A program made the position numbers and the translations under genes. A stretch of 64,000 nt of DNA from Ascidia mentula (taxonomy: Eukaryota; Chordata; Ascidiacea; Phlebobranchia; Ascidiidae), in NCBI GenBank assembly GCA_947561715.1, contig OX387204.1:6577001-6641000 (forward strand). Reading direction: 5' to 3'. The notes under the pieces are model-generated. The model saw only the letters and a list, made by a program, of their open reading frames with translations. It ran no database searches and had not been told where the DNA came from. How positions within the stretch are numbered: position 1 is the stretch's first letter; each line of letters opens with the position of its first letter. Below are positions 37,947 to 49,640 of the stretch, one piece after another.

Positions 37947-40900
37947 TCACGTGCGGTGTTTTTGCATTTTGCGTCGCACATCATCTTTGTGGTTGCTCAC
38001 GGACCTCTTGCGATGTTTGCCACACCTTACCTCCTCATCACTGGAGGTCGCAGATTCGTCTACAAAAAACAAGCTCATGTTTTAACACTCAACAAACCGC
38101 TAACAAAAAAATAATGAAAAAAAAATAAATAAATAAAAATAAAACAAAAAGTGTTGACAATATGGCTGGGATAAAAACACACGCGTTGCAATGCACGACG
38201 TCGTTATGAATTATTGTCACATGTTCGCATTTTTGTTCCAACAATTACTCACCCGATGAGGTCGAGGTTTTTCTTTTCCTTTTCTTTTTATCCTTCTTTG
38301 ACTTTTTGGTTTTCATTGCCTTTAATTCCCTTTTGCGCTTTGTCCTAACTTTATCGTCCGATTCACTGGATGAGTCTTCACTCGATGACGATGACGTCAT
38401 CGCGCGGTGACGTGATTTAGGGGGCGGCGTTCCCCTCTCGTTCTTGCCTTGACGTCTGTGAGGTGGTGAAGCATCCATGCGTTGCTCTTGTTTCCTTCGT
38501 CGAACTGGCGAACGGTCGTTGCGGCGACGATCTACGTCATCGCGATGTCTTCTGACGTCATCTTCCCTTCTAAAACGTCTTCCTGTGTCCCTATGCCCAT
38601 TTTCAGGTGATCGGTGGCGAGTGTCCCGGTATCTTGGTGGTGATCTTCCGCCGTTTCCATGGTGACTTCGCCCGTCGCGCACTGGGGATGCATCGTCACG
38701 ATGACGTCGGTTCTTTTTCGGTGGCGAATCGTGTCGTCTTCTTTCGGGTCTGTGTAACGGAGGAGTGACGTCACGGCGCCTGGATCGTTGTGGAGACGAG
38801 CTCTCCCTATGACGTCGAACTTTATGGGATGGGTGTTCTTCACGATCTCGGTTTGATTTTCTGTTGTTCGTTTGTTTTTCGTCACGATCAGATTGTTTGG
38901 CATTCTTTGAATTCGGACCAACGTTATCCTGCGCCAGAAAGTAAAAGAAATGACTATCAATTTTTTGTGCAGAAGCCTACATGTTCAAAACTAAGGTGAA
39001 CGATCGACTTGCACTATTTAAAGCAAATGAACTATACTGTACACTTGTCTGTCGTGGTTAATAACATAATTTGGAATAAATTCGTCTTTTAATTGCGGTA
39101 ATTCGTCTTTGAAAACTACTGATGACAAGACAAATAAGTTATCTTTGCGTTACTACTTAAGATATCACCTAAAATACATAACGATGACTTTAGATTGAAT
39201 GCAAATTGGACAAAGGAAAAGGTACATCCGAACCTTGGTAGCGTTGTGTTTTGGGAACTGAAGTTTGGAAATGGACTGACTAAAATCCACGTGTATTCTA
39301 CGATCGTCGATAAGCACGTTGTCCATCTTTTGATAGGCCTTCTCGCAAGAATCGGCAGATTCGAACTCAATAAACGCGTATTGGAGGGAGTCGCCAGTCT
39401 TGTAGTCTCGAATGATTTCGCAACATAAGATGGTACCAAACCTTGGAGAACGTTTTGTTAACGTTAAATGACAACGTGGTGCAATAGTAGATCGCAAAAT
39501 ACCTGGAAAAGATAATTTCCAAATCTTCATCAGTTGTGATGGAGTTTAACTTACAAACAAACAGGACATTGTCAGGAGGCCTAACGTCCTTGTCTGGAAT
39601 GTCGCCAATAATTTCAAGCACCTACATATGAAGAAAATAAAAAAAAAAATAATTTACTAAAATAATAAAAAAATTGTGTGATGTAAAAAGTTACACACGC
39701 CAATGGAAGTACAATCACAAATTATGAGAAAATTAAAGCAAATTCATCAGGTAAGGTGGGACTTTTTGCTTCATCAAAATTTTCAGCACCCCTTCCTGTT
39801 TGACAGACACTATATTTTTAATACTATGAACAGCAATTTGAACGAAACTACTGAAAAACCCAACGTACTTGTCTGAAGGCATGTTGTACAACAGCACAGA
39901 TAAATGTTGTGATAAACTATTTGTGACCCAAATTAAATGTGATCTGAAATTTGGGATGCCCAGCAAAAAAGGATCTGATCAAGTTTAAAGGACAAAAGTA
40001 AAAAATAAATATTTAATCAGACATGCCTGAGCACTGTGTGCTGCCTCTTTTTTCTCATCCCTTTCCTGTAACTCTTTTTCATCAATTCCTTCATCATCAT
40101 TAATGGCCTCATCAGCTCCAATGCGAAAAAACCCTTCCAGTTGTTCCTTGGTAGGCTCGGGAGATTTGTCCGGAATTTCAAGACCTGTAAAATTGGGTAA
40201 AACAGAGTAAAAAATATGAAACAGAGGATAAATATCCTGGGGATTTCGCTAACCTGGTGGATCGTCGAGAGGATCGTCAAGAATTACGGTGTGGGTTATT
40301 CGAATGTCTTGGTAAGGACGGTCCCGATTGTCACAGAACGCTTCATTAATCTTCATGATAACTTCTATGCCTACGAGAATCCATGCAAGTGAATTATGGA
40401 CAGTTGGAAAAAAGACAAGATTGCCTGGAACTACAGGCTCACCCTCTGCCACTTCCCCAAACACAGTGTGCAATCCATCCAATGAATCAAGGTTCTCACC
40501 CAGTGTGAGAAGAAACTGGGATCCGTGGAAACCGTTTCCATCATTTACCATTGATATTAGTCCTTAGAAAAGACGAAGTAACAAAACTAATGGGAATTGA
40601 GAAATATGGCAACACAAGTATATACCAATAGTTTTGTGGTTAATCTTGGGAACCTTTTCTGCATCAAAGAATTTTGCCTGGTCTCCATAAATCATTCTAA
40701 AAATAGACTCGCCACCTCGACCAGTGCCTAAAACATGCACAATTGGTATACATGAAACAGCAATCTACAATATCTTTACCTGTTGGATCTCCAGTCTGGG
40801 CAATGAAGTTTCGCTTCACATTGTGGAATAAGCAGTAGTTGTAGTACTTTACTTTGCAAAGCTTCAAGAAGTTTAGACAGCATCTTGGTCGTTCATTTAC

Positions 40901-40951
40901 ATACAGATCAACGGTTATGTCACCTAGTGTTGTTTCAATGATCACTGACAT
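37947..40951 (-). CDS. PPIL4: Peptidyl-prolyl isomerase-like 4 (cyclophilin plus RRM)
   Basis: Nuclear cyclophilin associated with splicing. Nine exons: 40951-40780, 40727-40626, 40562-40443, 40370-40254, 40184-40027, 39621-39503, 39441-39234, 38928-38253, 38059-37947; the frame closes at 594 residues (human 492). The cyclophilin domain (1-170) starts [17 protein letters not shown] and has [14 protein letters not shown] and [18 protein letters not shown]. An RRM (about 235-320) has RNP2 NVLFVCKLN and RNP1 YAFIEFE, then [11 protein letters not shown]. The tail is RS/RD-rich and lysine-rich, longer than in human. The intron 40026-39622 keeps frame only with a GC donor (CAG then gcatgt). It lies 258 bp downstream of RBM42 on the same strand. 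Confidence 0.95.
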
Positions 40952-41209
40952 TATTACATCCTAATTCTATAAGGAGCAAGAAGAATTTTTCTATCAGGAA
41001 AATGCTCGACAAACACATCACATATTCACCAACAATATGTAAAAGCCAACAAGCAATGCTACTGAAAAAACAATGCAGGGTAAAAAAAACAGATTTCAAG
41101 AAGACAATCAAGTCTCCACTTTGTTGCATATCTGCTATATTCCATTGTCCCAAGTTATATTTTGTCGTCACATGACTTTAAGCTTTGTAACTGAATATTC
41201 CAGTTTTCT

Positions 41210-43076
41210 TCAGATTTTATAACCAAGCTTCTTCTTTTCTTTTACTTTCTTCCGAACAACATCAATGTTCCTGTCTTTCCAAGTGCTTTTGCGGAGTTTA
41301 ATTGGACGGTTGCCAACATATTTCCCATTCATTTCCCGCATAGCTCTGATGAAGTCACTGGGATCTTTGAAACTCACAAACCCATACCTAACATGCAGAG
41401 TTGCCGAAAATATAGTTTTTAGTGTTTTAAATGTGCATTGTCAATGCAGGGACATCAAACCTACCCTCGGGACTTCTTGTTATTCTTCTCCCTTACCACT
41501 TTTGCTTTTTGAAAGGATGGATATTTATTAAAAACTCTTGCTAAAGTATCATCAGTTACTTCATTGCCAAGATCTCCACAAAAAATTCTGTAATTGCCAA
41601 AATACCAAATCAGATCGTTTCATTTATACCAGTGGCTTCCAAACTGCTGCAATACTACTCAAGAGCATTTACTTTTGGGGAAACTTTTAAATTAAGCAAC
41701 ACTGGCATAGCTGTAGAGTACAGGTGGGAAGAGGTTGGCACTATGCAAAACTCTGCACAGTATGTTATGCAATGTACAATATTGTGTCATATTTAAATTC
41801 ATTCCAGGTTTCACCACATGGCACCCATGTAAAGTGTTGAAAAGAAACACCAGAATTTCTTTTCTTATTTAATTTGCAGTGGTTTTGACATACTTTTTAA
41901 CCCTTGGTTGATAAATACTTATTACACTTTCCGGCCATTTTTCCATAAACGTGAGGACAAAAAATTTGCCAATCACCGATTTAAACCACGAAACAGGTAA
42001 GGCAAAACAAATACTGTTATGAAATGCCAACATTGATGTAATTAAACACATATGAACCACATTAGCTATTTTTAAAGTTATATTTTTACCGGTAATCATT
42101 GGGGTCCCAGTCAAGCAAAGTCTGGTCTTCCCATTTGTTTCCAGCCGCAGTGCGAATATATTTCTTTTTCTTACCTGTTAGAATGAGCATACAAGATTAT
42201 TGTGAAACAGCAATAGATGTTGTATATCCATTTAACACAAAACTTTATGCATGAAGAGTTTGGACATAAGTTTGAGATAGAATACAGTTTATTCATGTTG
42301 GCACATACCATGGTTTTTGGCATCAGTGTTTGATGAAGATGCTTTGTTTTGGCCATACATCATTTGTGGGCCACCATACATTAGTCCTGGGGGCCCAAAA
42401 GCAAATGTTTCTTGTTTGCCTTGAGTCGACTCTTGTTTTGTTGCTGACGCAGGACCAATATCCTGAAAAAAAAATATGTAGCAAAAACAATGTCTATACA
42501 GTCCTGACACACAACTTAACCCACCGATGCTGAAGTTTCAGGTTGTTTAACTATCACCTCAACCACTTTTTTAGACAATACTGGCGGTGCTGAATATACA
42601 GACTGTGTGGGTTTATTGTCCCCAGACGCCATAAAGTCAGAAAAATCTGGCATAACTGGGGGTGGAAAAAAACCAGGCATAGGTGGTGGCAGAGGCCCAA
42701 TCATTCCACCGTCTCCCATAGGGCCAGAAAAATTGGGTCCTGGTCCCATCGGTCCAGAAAATCCCATTGGGCCAGGACCTCCAGGTCCCATAGGTCCTGG
42801 ACCACCATGTCTTGGACCATTGGGCCCTAAATATCCTGGGCCACCTGGCCCCATAGGTCTTGGGCCATGACTGCTGTTTCCTGAGGTTTTTTCACTGGAA
42901 TTTGTTTGGCTGTTATTGTGTTCTTTGTTTTTGTTGTCACCATCTTTAGTTCCACTTTGCAATGAGTGTGGTAAAAACATAGGTGGAGGAAGTATAGGGG
43001 GTGGTACTTCAGGCCCATCTCCACCAGAGGCTATTTCCTCCTCAAAGCGGGCCATCTCTGCTTCCATGTCACCCAT
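41210..43076 (-). CDS. RBM42: RNA-binding protein 42
   Basis: Nuclear protein with one RRM, linked to hnRNP K and splicing. Five coding exons: 43076-42525, 42462-42309, 42174-42090, 41587-41465, 41387-41210; 363 residues with closed frame (human 480). The N-terminus MGDMEAEMARFEEEIASG matches the EMEAEMALFEQE start of RBM42. The middle is Gly-Pro-Met rich (GPMGPGGPGPMG). RTAAGNKWEDQTLLDWDPND precedes the RRM, with IFCGDLGNEVTDDTLARVF, YGFVSFKDPSDFIRAMREM and NGKYVGNRPIKLRKSTW, all near identical to the family. The start at 43076 was chosen by homology; an acceptor-like cacag lies 23 bases upstream, so a 5' UTR intron or trans-splice site is likely. Confidence 0.95.
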
Positions 43077-43099
43077 TGTGACAGCGATCACTGTGTCAG

Positions 43100-44468
43100 C
43101 CAGAAAAATAAATTTCTCTTTATAAATTAGGATATGATTTACCAGATCCAAATAACTGTAAGAATAGACATGTTCGTTTGAAATAAGAAAGTGAATCTGT
43201 TTCCTATAGTCAGTATATGCTCAATGCTGTTGTTGCAAAAGCATAGCAGATAGCACAATGCTTTTTTACATGATTTATATTTCAAGAAAAATACATGATC
43301 AACAATATACTTTGGTGCCAATTCAGACTACGCCTATGCTTATTTTTAATCTGAACTTTTAGCAACACTGACTGCTGTTTGACTGTTAGAAGTAAACAGT
43401 CCGCATTGTGGTTTTCTAGGAAAGTACGTTCGGCAGTTACTTTCGCGCTGCATTACATCTTTTTTTACTTCTATGTTTACCTTCCTCTCATGCGTAAATA
43501 TTTATCAAATTAGCTGTAAATAATTTGTACGTTTTAGGCGTAATTAAAAAGATATTTTGTAAACACTAAATTTCGTTGGAAACATGTAAATACAGCATAT
43601 ATGTTTGCATCATTTCCAAGATTTCTGGTGGTCGGTACAGTTCAGAATCTAATAGCTATTTCTCATTTATTCTCTGTCGTCACGTGATTTAAGCCATAAA
43701 TGTCACGTGATAACAGTTACGCCTACAGCAATAGCTTAGCTGCTCAGCACCACCACACAATGCTGGTTCTGTGCTGTGAGTACGGTGAGCCGTATTGCTG
43801 CTTAGAGCTGCGCGAATGCTAGATTTTTGTAAGCACGGTTTGTCTTCATTTAGCGTTACTGATTTGCGGTTTACAGTGAAGTTTTGGAATTTAAGGGCGT
43901 TATTCCGTTATCATATTATCATGCATTTAGCCTTCTAACCTTGGTAAACAAACAGAGTATGATGTTTTGGTTGCCATTGGAAACTCCATAAGGTGACAGT
44001 AAACGTTCGGCAAGATGTGTTTATGATTGGCATGATATTACATTTTGTCTGAGTAGTGCTTAATGTTGCACGGACTGTGATATATCAGGTAATGTAAAAT
44101 ACCATACCTGACATGCGTTACCATGCAGCCAGATTTGCTTTACTGCAGCCAGTCGTTCGTCATCGTATATGTAACAATTGACGATGTTTGAGCGTCATAA
44201 AGCTGTGTAATATCACCGTCTGGTTCGTTATGTTATGTTCAATGCTCACAACCTGTCCCCTGAAAATAGGCCAACCAGCCATACATTATTCAATAATTTC
44301 CTTTTTACGCGGATATGCATGCGAATTCGTGCTTATTATATGATGCTTTGTAAAGATATCAACTCGTGCAGTTGTTCCATGTTTTTAATTTACCTCTTTG
44401 TATTTTACAGTAAAGGCAAATAGTAATTTGAATTTCAAATTATTCATAGCAACAAAGGCGTCGTTGAA
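43100..44468. promoter_or_regulatory. Divergent region between RBM42 and the first PPxY-family gene
   Basis: About 1.4 kb, AT-rich, with no coding feature recognised. It must contain the RBM42 promoter and the 5' end of unit 1. A pyrimidine-rich acceptor (tattttacag) ends at 44410, 58 bases before the unit 1 start. Confidence 0.45.
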
Positions 44469-45250
44469 ATGGCGTCCAATCAAAACCACGTTGTGTACGT
44501 TGGTAATCCTAATCAACAAATTATGAATCAACAAGGTATGTTTTTGTTGTGTGCGGAAAATATTAATTTTTAAATCCACCTTAAATTATTGCATACAAAT
44601 AATACCAATATTTCTGAACTAAATGCGCATAATGTTCGTGACTTGACTTTACGACCATGTCTTAACTTGTAAAGTAACTAACATGAACTTATGTTGTGAT
44701 CTTAGCAAACGCAAAGAAGAACTTCTGCGCTGTGGCGCTCATAATGTTTGGAGTATTCCTGTGTTTTCCCGGAACTTTTGTTACGGCAACGGGAGCATCG
44801 TACGTTGCTGGTCCAATACTTTTATGCGTTGGTCTAACTCTGCTCGCGATCGGCACGATGATGTGTGTCAAAAACCGAAAAAACATGACTGCAAACTTAG
44901 GCGCCACTGCCATTACAACGACCACTGTACAACAACAGCAGTACGTGGTGCAGCAAGGAAATACAACGCAGCACGTGACCATGCAGACCAACATCCATCC
45001 TACGACCACTGTTTATCAAGCTGGACAACCGCAAATGACTACCATGTACCACCAGCAAAGTGCGCCGCCGCCTGCCCAAATGCCTTACCCTGAACCACAG
45101 GGAAACCCCAGTGCTTTTCCGCCGCCAACAGCTCCAGGATATCCACCTTCAAACCCCGTTTATCCACCGCCAGCACCAGGTTATGAACCGCCTTCTTCGC
45201 AGGGTTTCACTCCTGGACCTCCGTCGTATGACGATGTAGTGAAGAACTGA
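44469..45250 (+). CDS. Two-pass membrane protein with PPSY tail, family unit 1
   Basis: Exons 44469-44535 and 44706-45250 encode 203 residues. Exon 1 gives a polar N-terminus (MASNQNHVVYVGNPNQQ) and ends in phase 1, as in all intact units here. Exon 2 encodes a hairpin of two membrane spans (about 29-50 and 55-76; GPILLCVGLTLLAIG) followed by KNRKN and a long Gln/Thr/Pro/Tyr-rich cytoplasmic tail ending GPPSYDDVVKN. The PPSY motif (194-197) fits PPxY, the ligand of WW domains such as those of NEDD4-type ubiquitin ligases; a role as a membrane adaptor is inference. I do not recognise the family. A poly(A) signal lies at 45675. Confidence 0.78.
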
Positions 45251-45674
45251 GAAACTCTATGACGTAAAAAATGTTAAAAATCACTAACGCACTTTCTCAG
45301 ATTTTACCACAAGGCTGCTTTTTTTGTTTACATGTTACGATTTTACTTGTGTGTTCACTGCCTCACCTGTTACCTCGCAGTATTTCATTTCTCTTAGATC
45401 GCAACAAAATAATTTACACATATTGTGTAATAGGTTGTGGAATCTAAACAGTTAGTATAGTTTTTCTTCTTGCAACTAATTGTCGACGGTGTGGTCGATT
45501 AGACCTGTTTACATGATATGGACTTATTTAGTTCCAGGACTTTCAAAATCTGCAAAGAGTGTTTAGAATTTGATGTGGTTTTAGGATTGTCAGAATATGT
45601 TTATAGTGATCGCACATATACGAGTGTGTGTCTATAATTAATTAAAACATTGATAAAACAATGACGGGACAGGA

Positions 45675-45680
45675 AATAAA
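45675..45680 (+). terminator. Poly(A) signal, unit 1
   Basis: AATAAA 425 bases after the unit 1 stop; the 3' UTR between is AT-rich and featureless. Confidence 0.5.
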
Positions 45681-45899
45681 AACATTAATTTTAGAAAAGC
45701 CCATGAATCGTTCACTACATTCTTGTATGCTATAGTGCAGTTTTCGGCAGTGTTTCTCAGCCGATTTACAGCCTGAGCCTCTCTCCTTATAGGTGTCTTT
45801 TCAATACAATTTCAAAGAAACGATGACACAATTTATTGTGAAGAGTAGACTCTACAACTCTATAGTTATCTTCTAATTTGTATTTAAAGTATTTTTTAC

Positions 45900-46141
45900 A
45901 AAGCCGTAACCGTGCTGCAGACCAACATCCGCCGTACGACCACTGTTTGTCAAGCTGGATCACCACAAATAACAACAATGTACCACCAGCAAACTGTTGT
46001 GCCCGCATCCCCAAAGCCCAATACCGAACCGCAAGATTTAGGAAACCCACCTTTAAATCTAACTCATGCACCAGGTCATGAACCGACTTCGTCGCAAGAT
46101 TTCACTCTGGGACCTCCTTCATATCAGGATGTGATGAAATG
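45900..46141 (+). pseudogene. Tail-only fragment, family unit 2
   Basis: An open stretch matches only the tail of unit 1, from the QTNI-TTTV-QAG region to GPPSYQDVMK and a stop. No matching exon 1 or membrane hairpin precedes it. The similarity starts just after an AG (acaaag), so it could be an alternative last exon of unit 1, but the absence of spans and its position beyond the unit 1 poly(A) signal favour a partial duplicate. Confidence 0.6.
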
Positions 46142-46976
46142 ATGGTAAACTGTGTGACTTTAGAAATAGTCAAGATTACGTAATGCAGGATTTTTTTTTT
46201 GTGTGATCACCACCTGAGTTTTCAGAGGCATTCAAGTTTGAAAACAACATAATTTATCCATCTTGCACAATGTTTTTAAGCAAAATGAACAAACGAATCC
46301 ATAATACAATGTCAGCCATGTGTTTTGTTTCGTGTTTAAAGTGTTGTGACATGAGAGAGTAACATATATAATTGACGCGGATTTCGGGCCAGACTAAATT
46401 TCGGCACATAAACAAAAGGATATCAATGCGCCAAAGTCAATGTCATAAGTACTAAACACACCACATGGGCAACAGAACAGTTTGCTTGCTCTTAGGCTCT
46501 GCTTTTGTACGGGAGCTTAAAGGACACTTGAGACTCGATTTACTAATTGTTGCCACTCAATAGCTTGCAACACATGTAGACCTACCTATATTACGCAAGC
46601 AGTAATATTTTCATTTGCAGCATGGCGGAACCCGCAACTGAACAGTAAAAGTTATCCAACAAGTTTGATATTTTGGATATGTTTTTCCAATGCACAAACA
46701 AATCATGTTTCGTTTTTGTTACAACGTTGCTGTTGTTATTAGAATGTAGCATATTTTCCTGGCCCAGTTTGAATGTTTGTTTGTCTCTTTTCAACGCTGG
46801 TACAGCGCACCATACCACCAAAATAACACGTCCTCAGTTAACTCTACTGCAGTTGTGTAAAGGATATTTATCGACAATTTTTGGCTTCAACAACTACGTA
46901 TTTGGCAAATGTATTTTATTTACCTGCAAATGTAAGTGAATTAAGTTTAGATTTAAATCAAGTTCGCTACAATCGT
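46142..46976. other. Spacer after unit 2
   Basis: About 0.8 kb, AT-rich, no gene recognised. Its last 70 bases (from 46908) recur as an imperfect direct repeat after the next repeat copy (from 47286). Confidence 0.45.
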
Positions 46977-47285
46977 TTCCAGTTTACGGTGCAGTCTGTT
47001 GCAGGAACATTGAGCTTTTCAAATTTTTTTTCAATATAGTTTACGGAATTGTGCAGCGAGTTCTCAAATACCTTCTTTATGTGGAAACTTTCCGAATTTG
47101 CATTCAAACCAAGTCCACTGCGATTGTTGAAAATTTTCGGAATGATTCCTCTCGAAGCGCATTTCTCACAACCTGGGCATGTCACGTGATAGATAATCGT
47201 ATGTCACGCTCTGTCTGTGGTTGTCGTGAAGCGCAGTTGAGGAGGTTGCGTGCTGCTGGTAACTGTAGGCTGCGCAATGTGCTTA
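46977..47285. repeat. Spacer repeat family copy 1
   Basis: Begins ttccagtttacggtgcag and contains ggaattgtgcagcgagttc, cacgtgatagataatcgta and cgctctgtctgtggttgtcg, shared with three other copies in the window. This copy lacks the 3' part of the other three and is bracketed by imperfect direct repeats of about 70 bp. There is no coding capacity; the class is unknown. Confidence 0.7.
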
Positions 47286-47934
47286 GCAAATGTATTTTCA
47301 AATTCACATGGGTATGTAAATGAATTAAGTTTGGATTGAAATGAAGTTTACTACACTTGCCAAATTCTTTTGGGAGGTCTACATAAAATGCAATTCTCAT
47401 CACCGCTGTCACCACGTGATACCCATACAAAGCGTCACGCTCATTGATTTCAACAAGGCGTCATGGTTGCGCGCAGCTGCTGACCATTTTCTACTGAGGG
47501 TGCGTGGTGACTTTGTGTAATCGCCAAGTGACTGAGTTTTACGTTAGTTTAGAATATTTGTGAAGTGTACACCAGTTTTTCATTACTTTTGTTTTGAACA
47601 TAGGCAAGTTCAATGTGCGGTTCGTTATCGCAGAAAACGATAAAAGATATGTTCAAAACACAAATGATCTTGCGATGTGCATCAGTGCATGCGTTAAAGA
47701 AGGCGTGACGGCATTTTTTGCACTGATCTTTCCAAAACAGCTTCAGCTAGATTCAAAAATTTTGACTGTTAGGTCAGGAAACTTTATTTGTATACTGTTA
47801 TAAACTGCCTTGAAAAGCGCTGTATTGGAAGGAAACATGATAAACGTCTTAAGCTGACCGAAGATTCCGTTGTTTCAAATTTACAACTTGCGCAGAAGGA
47901 ATGAAAAATGCTAATGTTACTGATATTTCTTGGC
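47286..47934. other. Spacer between repeat copy 1 and the tRNA-headed insertion
   Basis: Contains an open stretch on the plus strand (about 47603-47803, after an acceptor-like acatag) with plausible composition (FNVRFVIAENDKRY) but no family that I recognise and no partner exon. It is noted and not called as a gene. Confidence 0.35.
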
Positions 47935-47946
47935 AAATAGCATAAG

Positions 47947-48233
47947 GCAGAAGTAATGCCATGCTTACGCATAGCAAGGCGGGATCGCCCCACTGCGCAG
48001 GCCCTTTATATTTGGCGATCACAGCTCTAATATTCTGATCATAAGGTTCACAGGCTTCGCAGCCAAGGCATTGCAGCCAAGCTGGATCAGCCACTTCTCC
48101 CGACAAGTCGGAGCGAGATCTGAAAAATCAAGCTCCCGGTGAGGTTTGAACTCACGACCCTGGGCTAACCAGGCCCGACGCTCTACCAACTGAGCTACAG
48201 GAGCTCAGTGGCTTCACGGAGTATATTGTGGCC
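47947..48233 (-). mobile_element. tRNA-headed short insertion (SINE-like) with target duplication
   Basis: A 287 bp segment is flanked by AAATAGCATAAG (47935-47946) and AAATAGGATAAG (48234-48245), 11 of 12 identical. Near its 5' end on the minus strand is a tRNA-like sequence. The paralogous position upstream of unit 7 (near 54335-54352) runs ttcttggc to gtggcaac with no such segment, as expected for an empty site. No poly(A) tail is present. It may be a tail-less SINE or another retroposed tRNA-containing transcript. Confidence 0.65.
48131..48204 (-). tRNA. tRNA-like sequence, probably a SINE head or tRNA pseudogene
   Basis: On the minus strand: acceptor stem GCTCCTG with CGGGAGC, A box TAGCTCAGTTGG, D stem GCTC/GAGC, T arm GTGAG-TTCAAAC-CTCAC with a good B box. 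The anticodon arm is irregular: GGGC/GCCC with loop CTGGTTA would give anticodon GGT (Thr), but needs one extra base after the D stem and has a pyrimidine at position 37. I therefore doubt it is a working tRNA. Confidence 0.6.
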
Positions 48234-48469
48234 AAATAGGATAAGTTGTGGCAACTATATATGAATGCTTTTGTTTATCGAAGGGTTTTACCAAACGTTG
48301 TTACTGTGTTGCAGGCTATTACCGCTGGTAAGTATATCAACAACACTGTTGTTTCTGTTGCAGGGCTGATAAAAACGGTTTTTAAATTGAGTTTATCGTG
48401 TTTTTTAAGTAACTGGCAACTAGAGTTAGATCTGTTAAGGTTTTATTTTAAATCTAAATCTAAAAGAGA

Positions 48470-49181
48470 ATGTCGTCTAACCAAAACCAAATCGATTACG
48501 TCACCAATCCAAACCAAAACATTATAAATCAACAAGGTGAGTTCCAGCATCACCAAATTTTGAAATTTACTCATTTTAAATATTTGTTGGCCCATTTGTG
48601 TGTCTGCCTCACATGGCGTTACATAAAATAGTCCTTATTAATTTATAGTGAAGCGTCGCATTACTGGATTCATCTTGCTTGGAGCTGTTCAATGTATTTC
48701 CGGCATTGTTCTCACAGTGACAGGTGTAACGTTCATCGGGGGCCCGATGCTTCTGGGCATTGGGCTGATTCTGCTTGCAATCGGCATAACACTGCACGTC
48801 AAAACCCGAAAAAACATGGCTTCGGGCTCTAGCGCAACTTCCACTACCACAACAACGGCCCAACAACAGCCGTACGTACTGCAGCAAGGAACTACATGGC
48901 ATACCGTCACCATACCGACCAACATCCATCCTACGACCAATGTTTATCAAGCTGGACAACCGCAAATGACTACAATGTACCACCTGCAAAGTGCGACGCC
49001 GCCTGCACAAATGCCTTATCCTGAACTACGGGGAAACGCTGGTGCTTTTCCGCAGCCAACACCTCCAGGATATCCACCTTCAAACCCCGTTTATCCACCG
49101 CCAGCACCAGGTTATGAACCGCCTTCTTCGCAGGGTTTCACTCCTGGACCTCCGTCGTATGACGATGTGGTGAAAAACTGA
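48470..49181 (+). CDS. Two-pass membrane protein with PPSY tail, family unit 3
   Basis: Exons 48470-48536 and 48649-49181 encode 199 residues. The N-terminus is MSSNQNQIDYVTNPNQ. Two membrane spans lie about 27-48 and 50-73 (GVTFIGGPMLLGIGLILL), followed by KTRKN and a tail with TNIHPTTNVYQAGQPQMTT and several PPxxPGY-like repeats, ending GPPSYDDVVKN. It is the closest intact relative of unit 1 (tails almost the same) and the source-like partner of broken unit 7. Function is unknown; the PPSY motif suggests WW-domain binding. Confidence 0.78.
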
Positions 49182-49593
49182 GAAACTACTGTAAAATACA
49201 TTACAAATTCGCCCTACTTTCATGGTTTTGCCAAGGCCGCTTTTTTGTTTTATAAACTGCCCTTTTTCCTTTCTTTTGCTTTCCCTTACGTCTTCATTGC
49301 GTCGCCATTTCATGTTTTATTCTTGTATCATTACAAAAGTTCATGTTTCGAACTTGTTGGCTTTACGATAATAAATGTATAACTTCGGACAAACATGGTA
49401 ATGATCCCTTACAGGAATTGACTGAAAAGACAGACTGATGTGACCACTGTTGATTGAGTTAGCCTATTACACCTTGCGTAAATAATTGCACCAAGGAGAC
49501 CATCTACACATAACTATGGTTTCTTTGAAGTCTTTGGTCCACACAATAAGCGTTCGTGTTTCCGAACGAAAACTGTACTTTGCTGATGTATCC

Positions 49594-49599
49594 AATAAA
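49594..49599 (+). terminator. Poly(A) signal, unit 3
   Basis: AATAAA, with a second overlapping copy just after, 413 bases past the stop. The same sequence occurs downstream of broken unit 7 near 55543. Confidence 0.55.
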
Positions 49600-49640
49600 T
49601 AAAAAAATATCACTATTCTTCATTGTTTATGTTAACAAAG

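Noticed and set aside
38477-38999. Plus-strand open frames opposite the PPIL4 tail exon
   Set aside because: They mirror the Arg/Asp/Ser-rich minus-strand coding exon that splices in frame with the PPIL4 RRM.
42607-42870. Plus-strand Gly-Pro-rich, collagen-like open frame
   Set aside because: It is the antisense reading of the Gly-Pro-Met-rich exon of RBM42, whose minus-strand frame has clear family homology.
44683-45093. Alternative plus-strand frame overlapping unit 1
   Set aside because: Out of frame with the hairpin and tail conserved among units; a similar shadow recurs in the paralogs because the DNA is similar.
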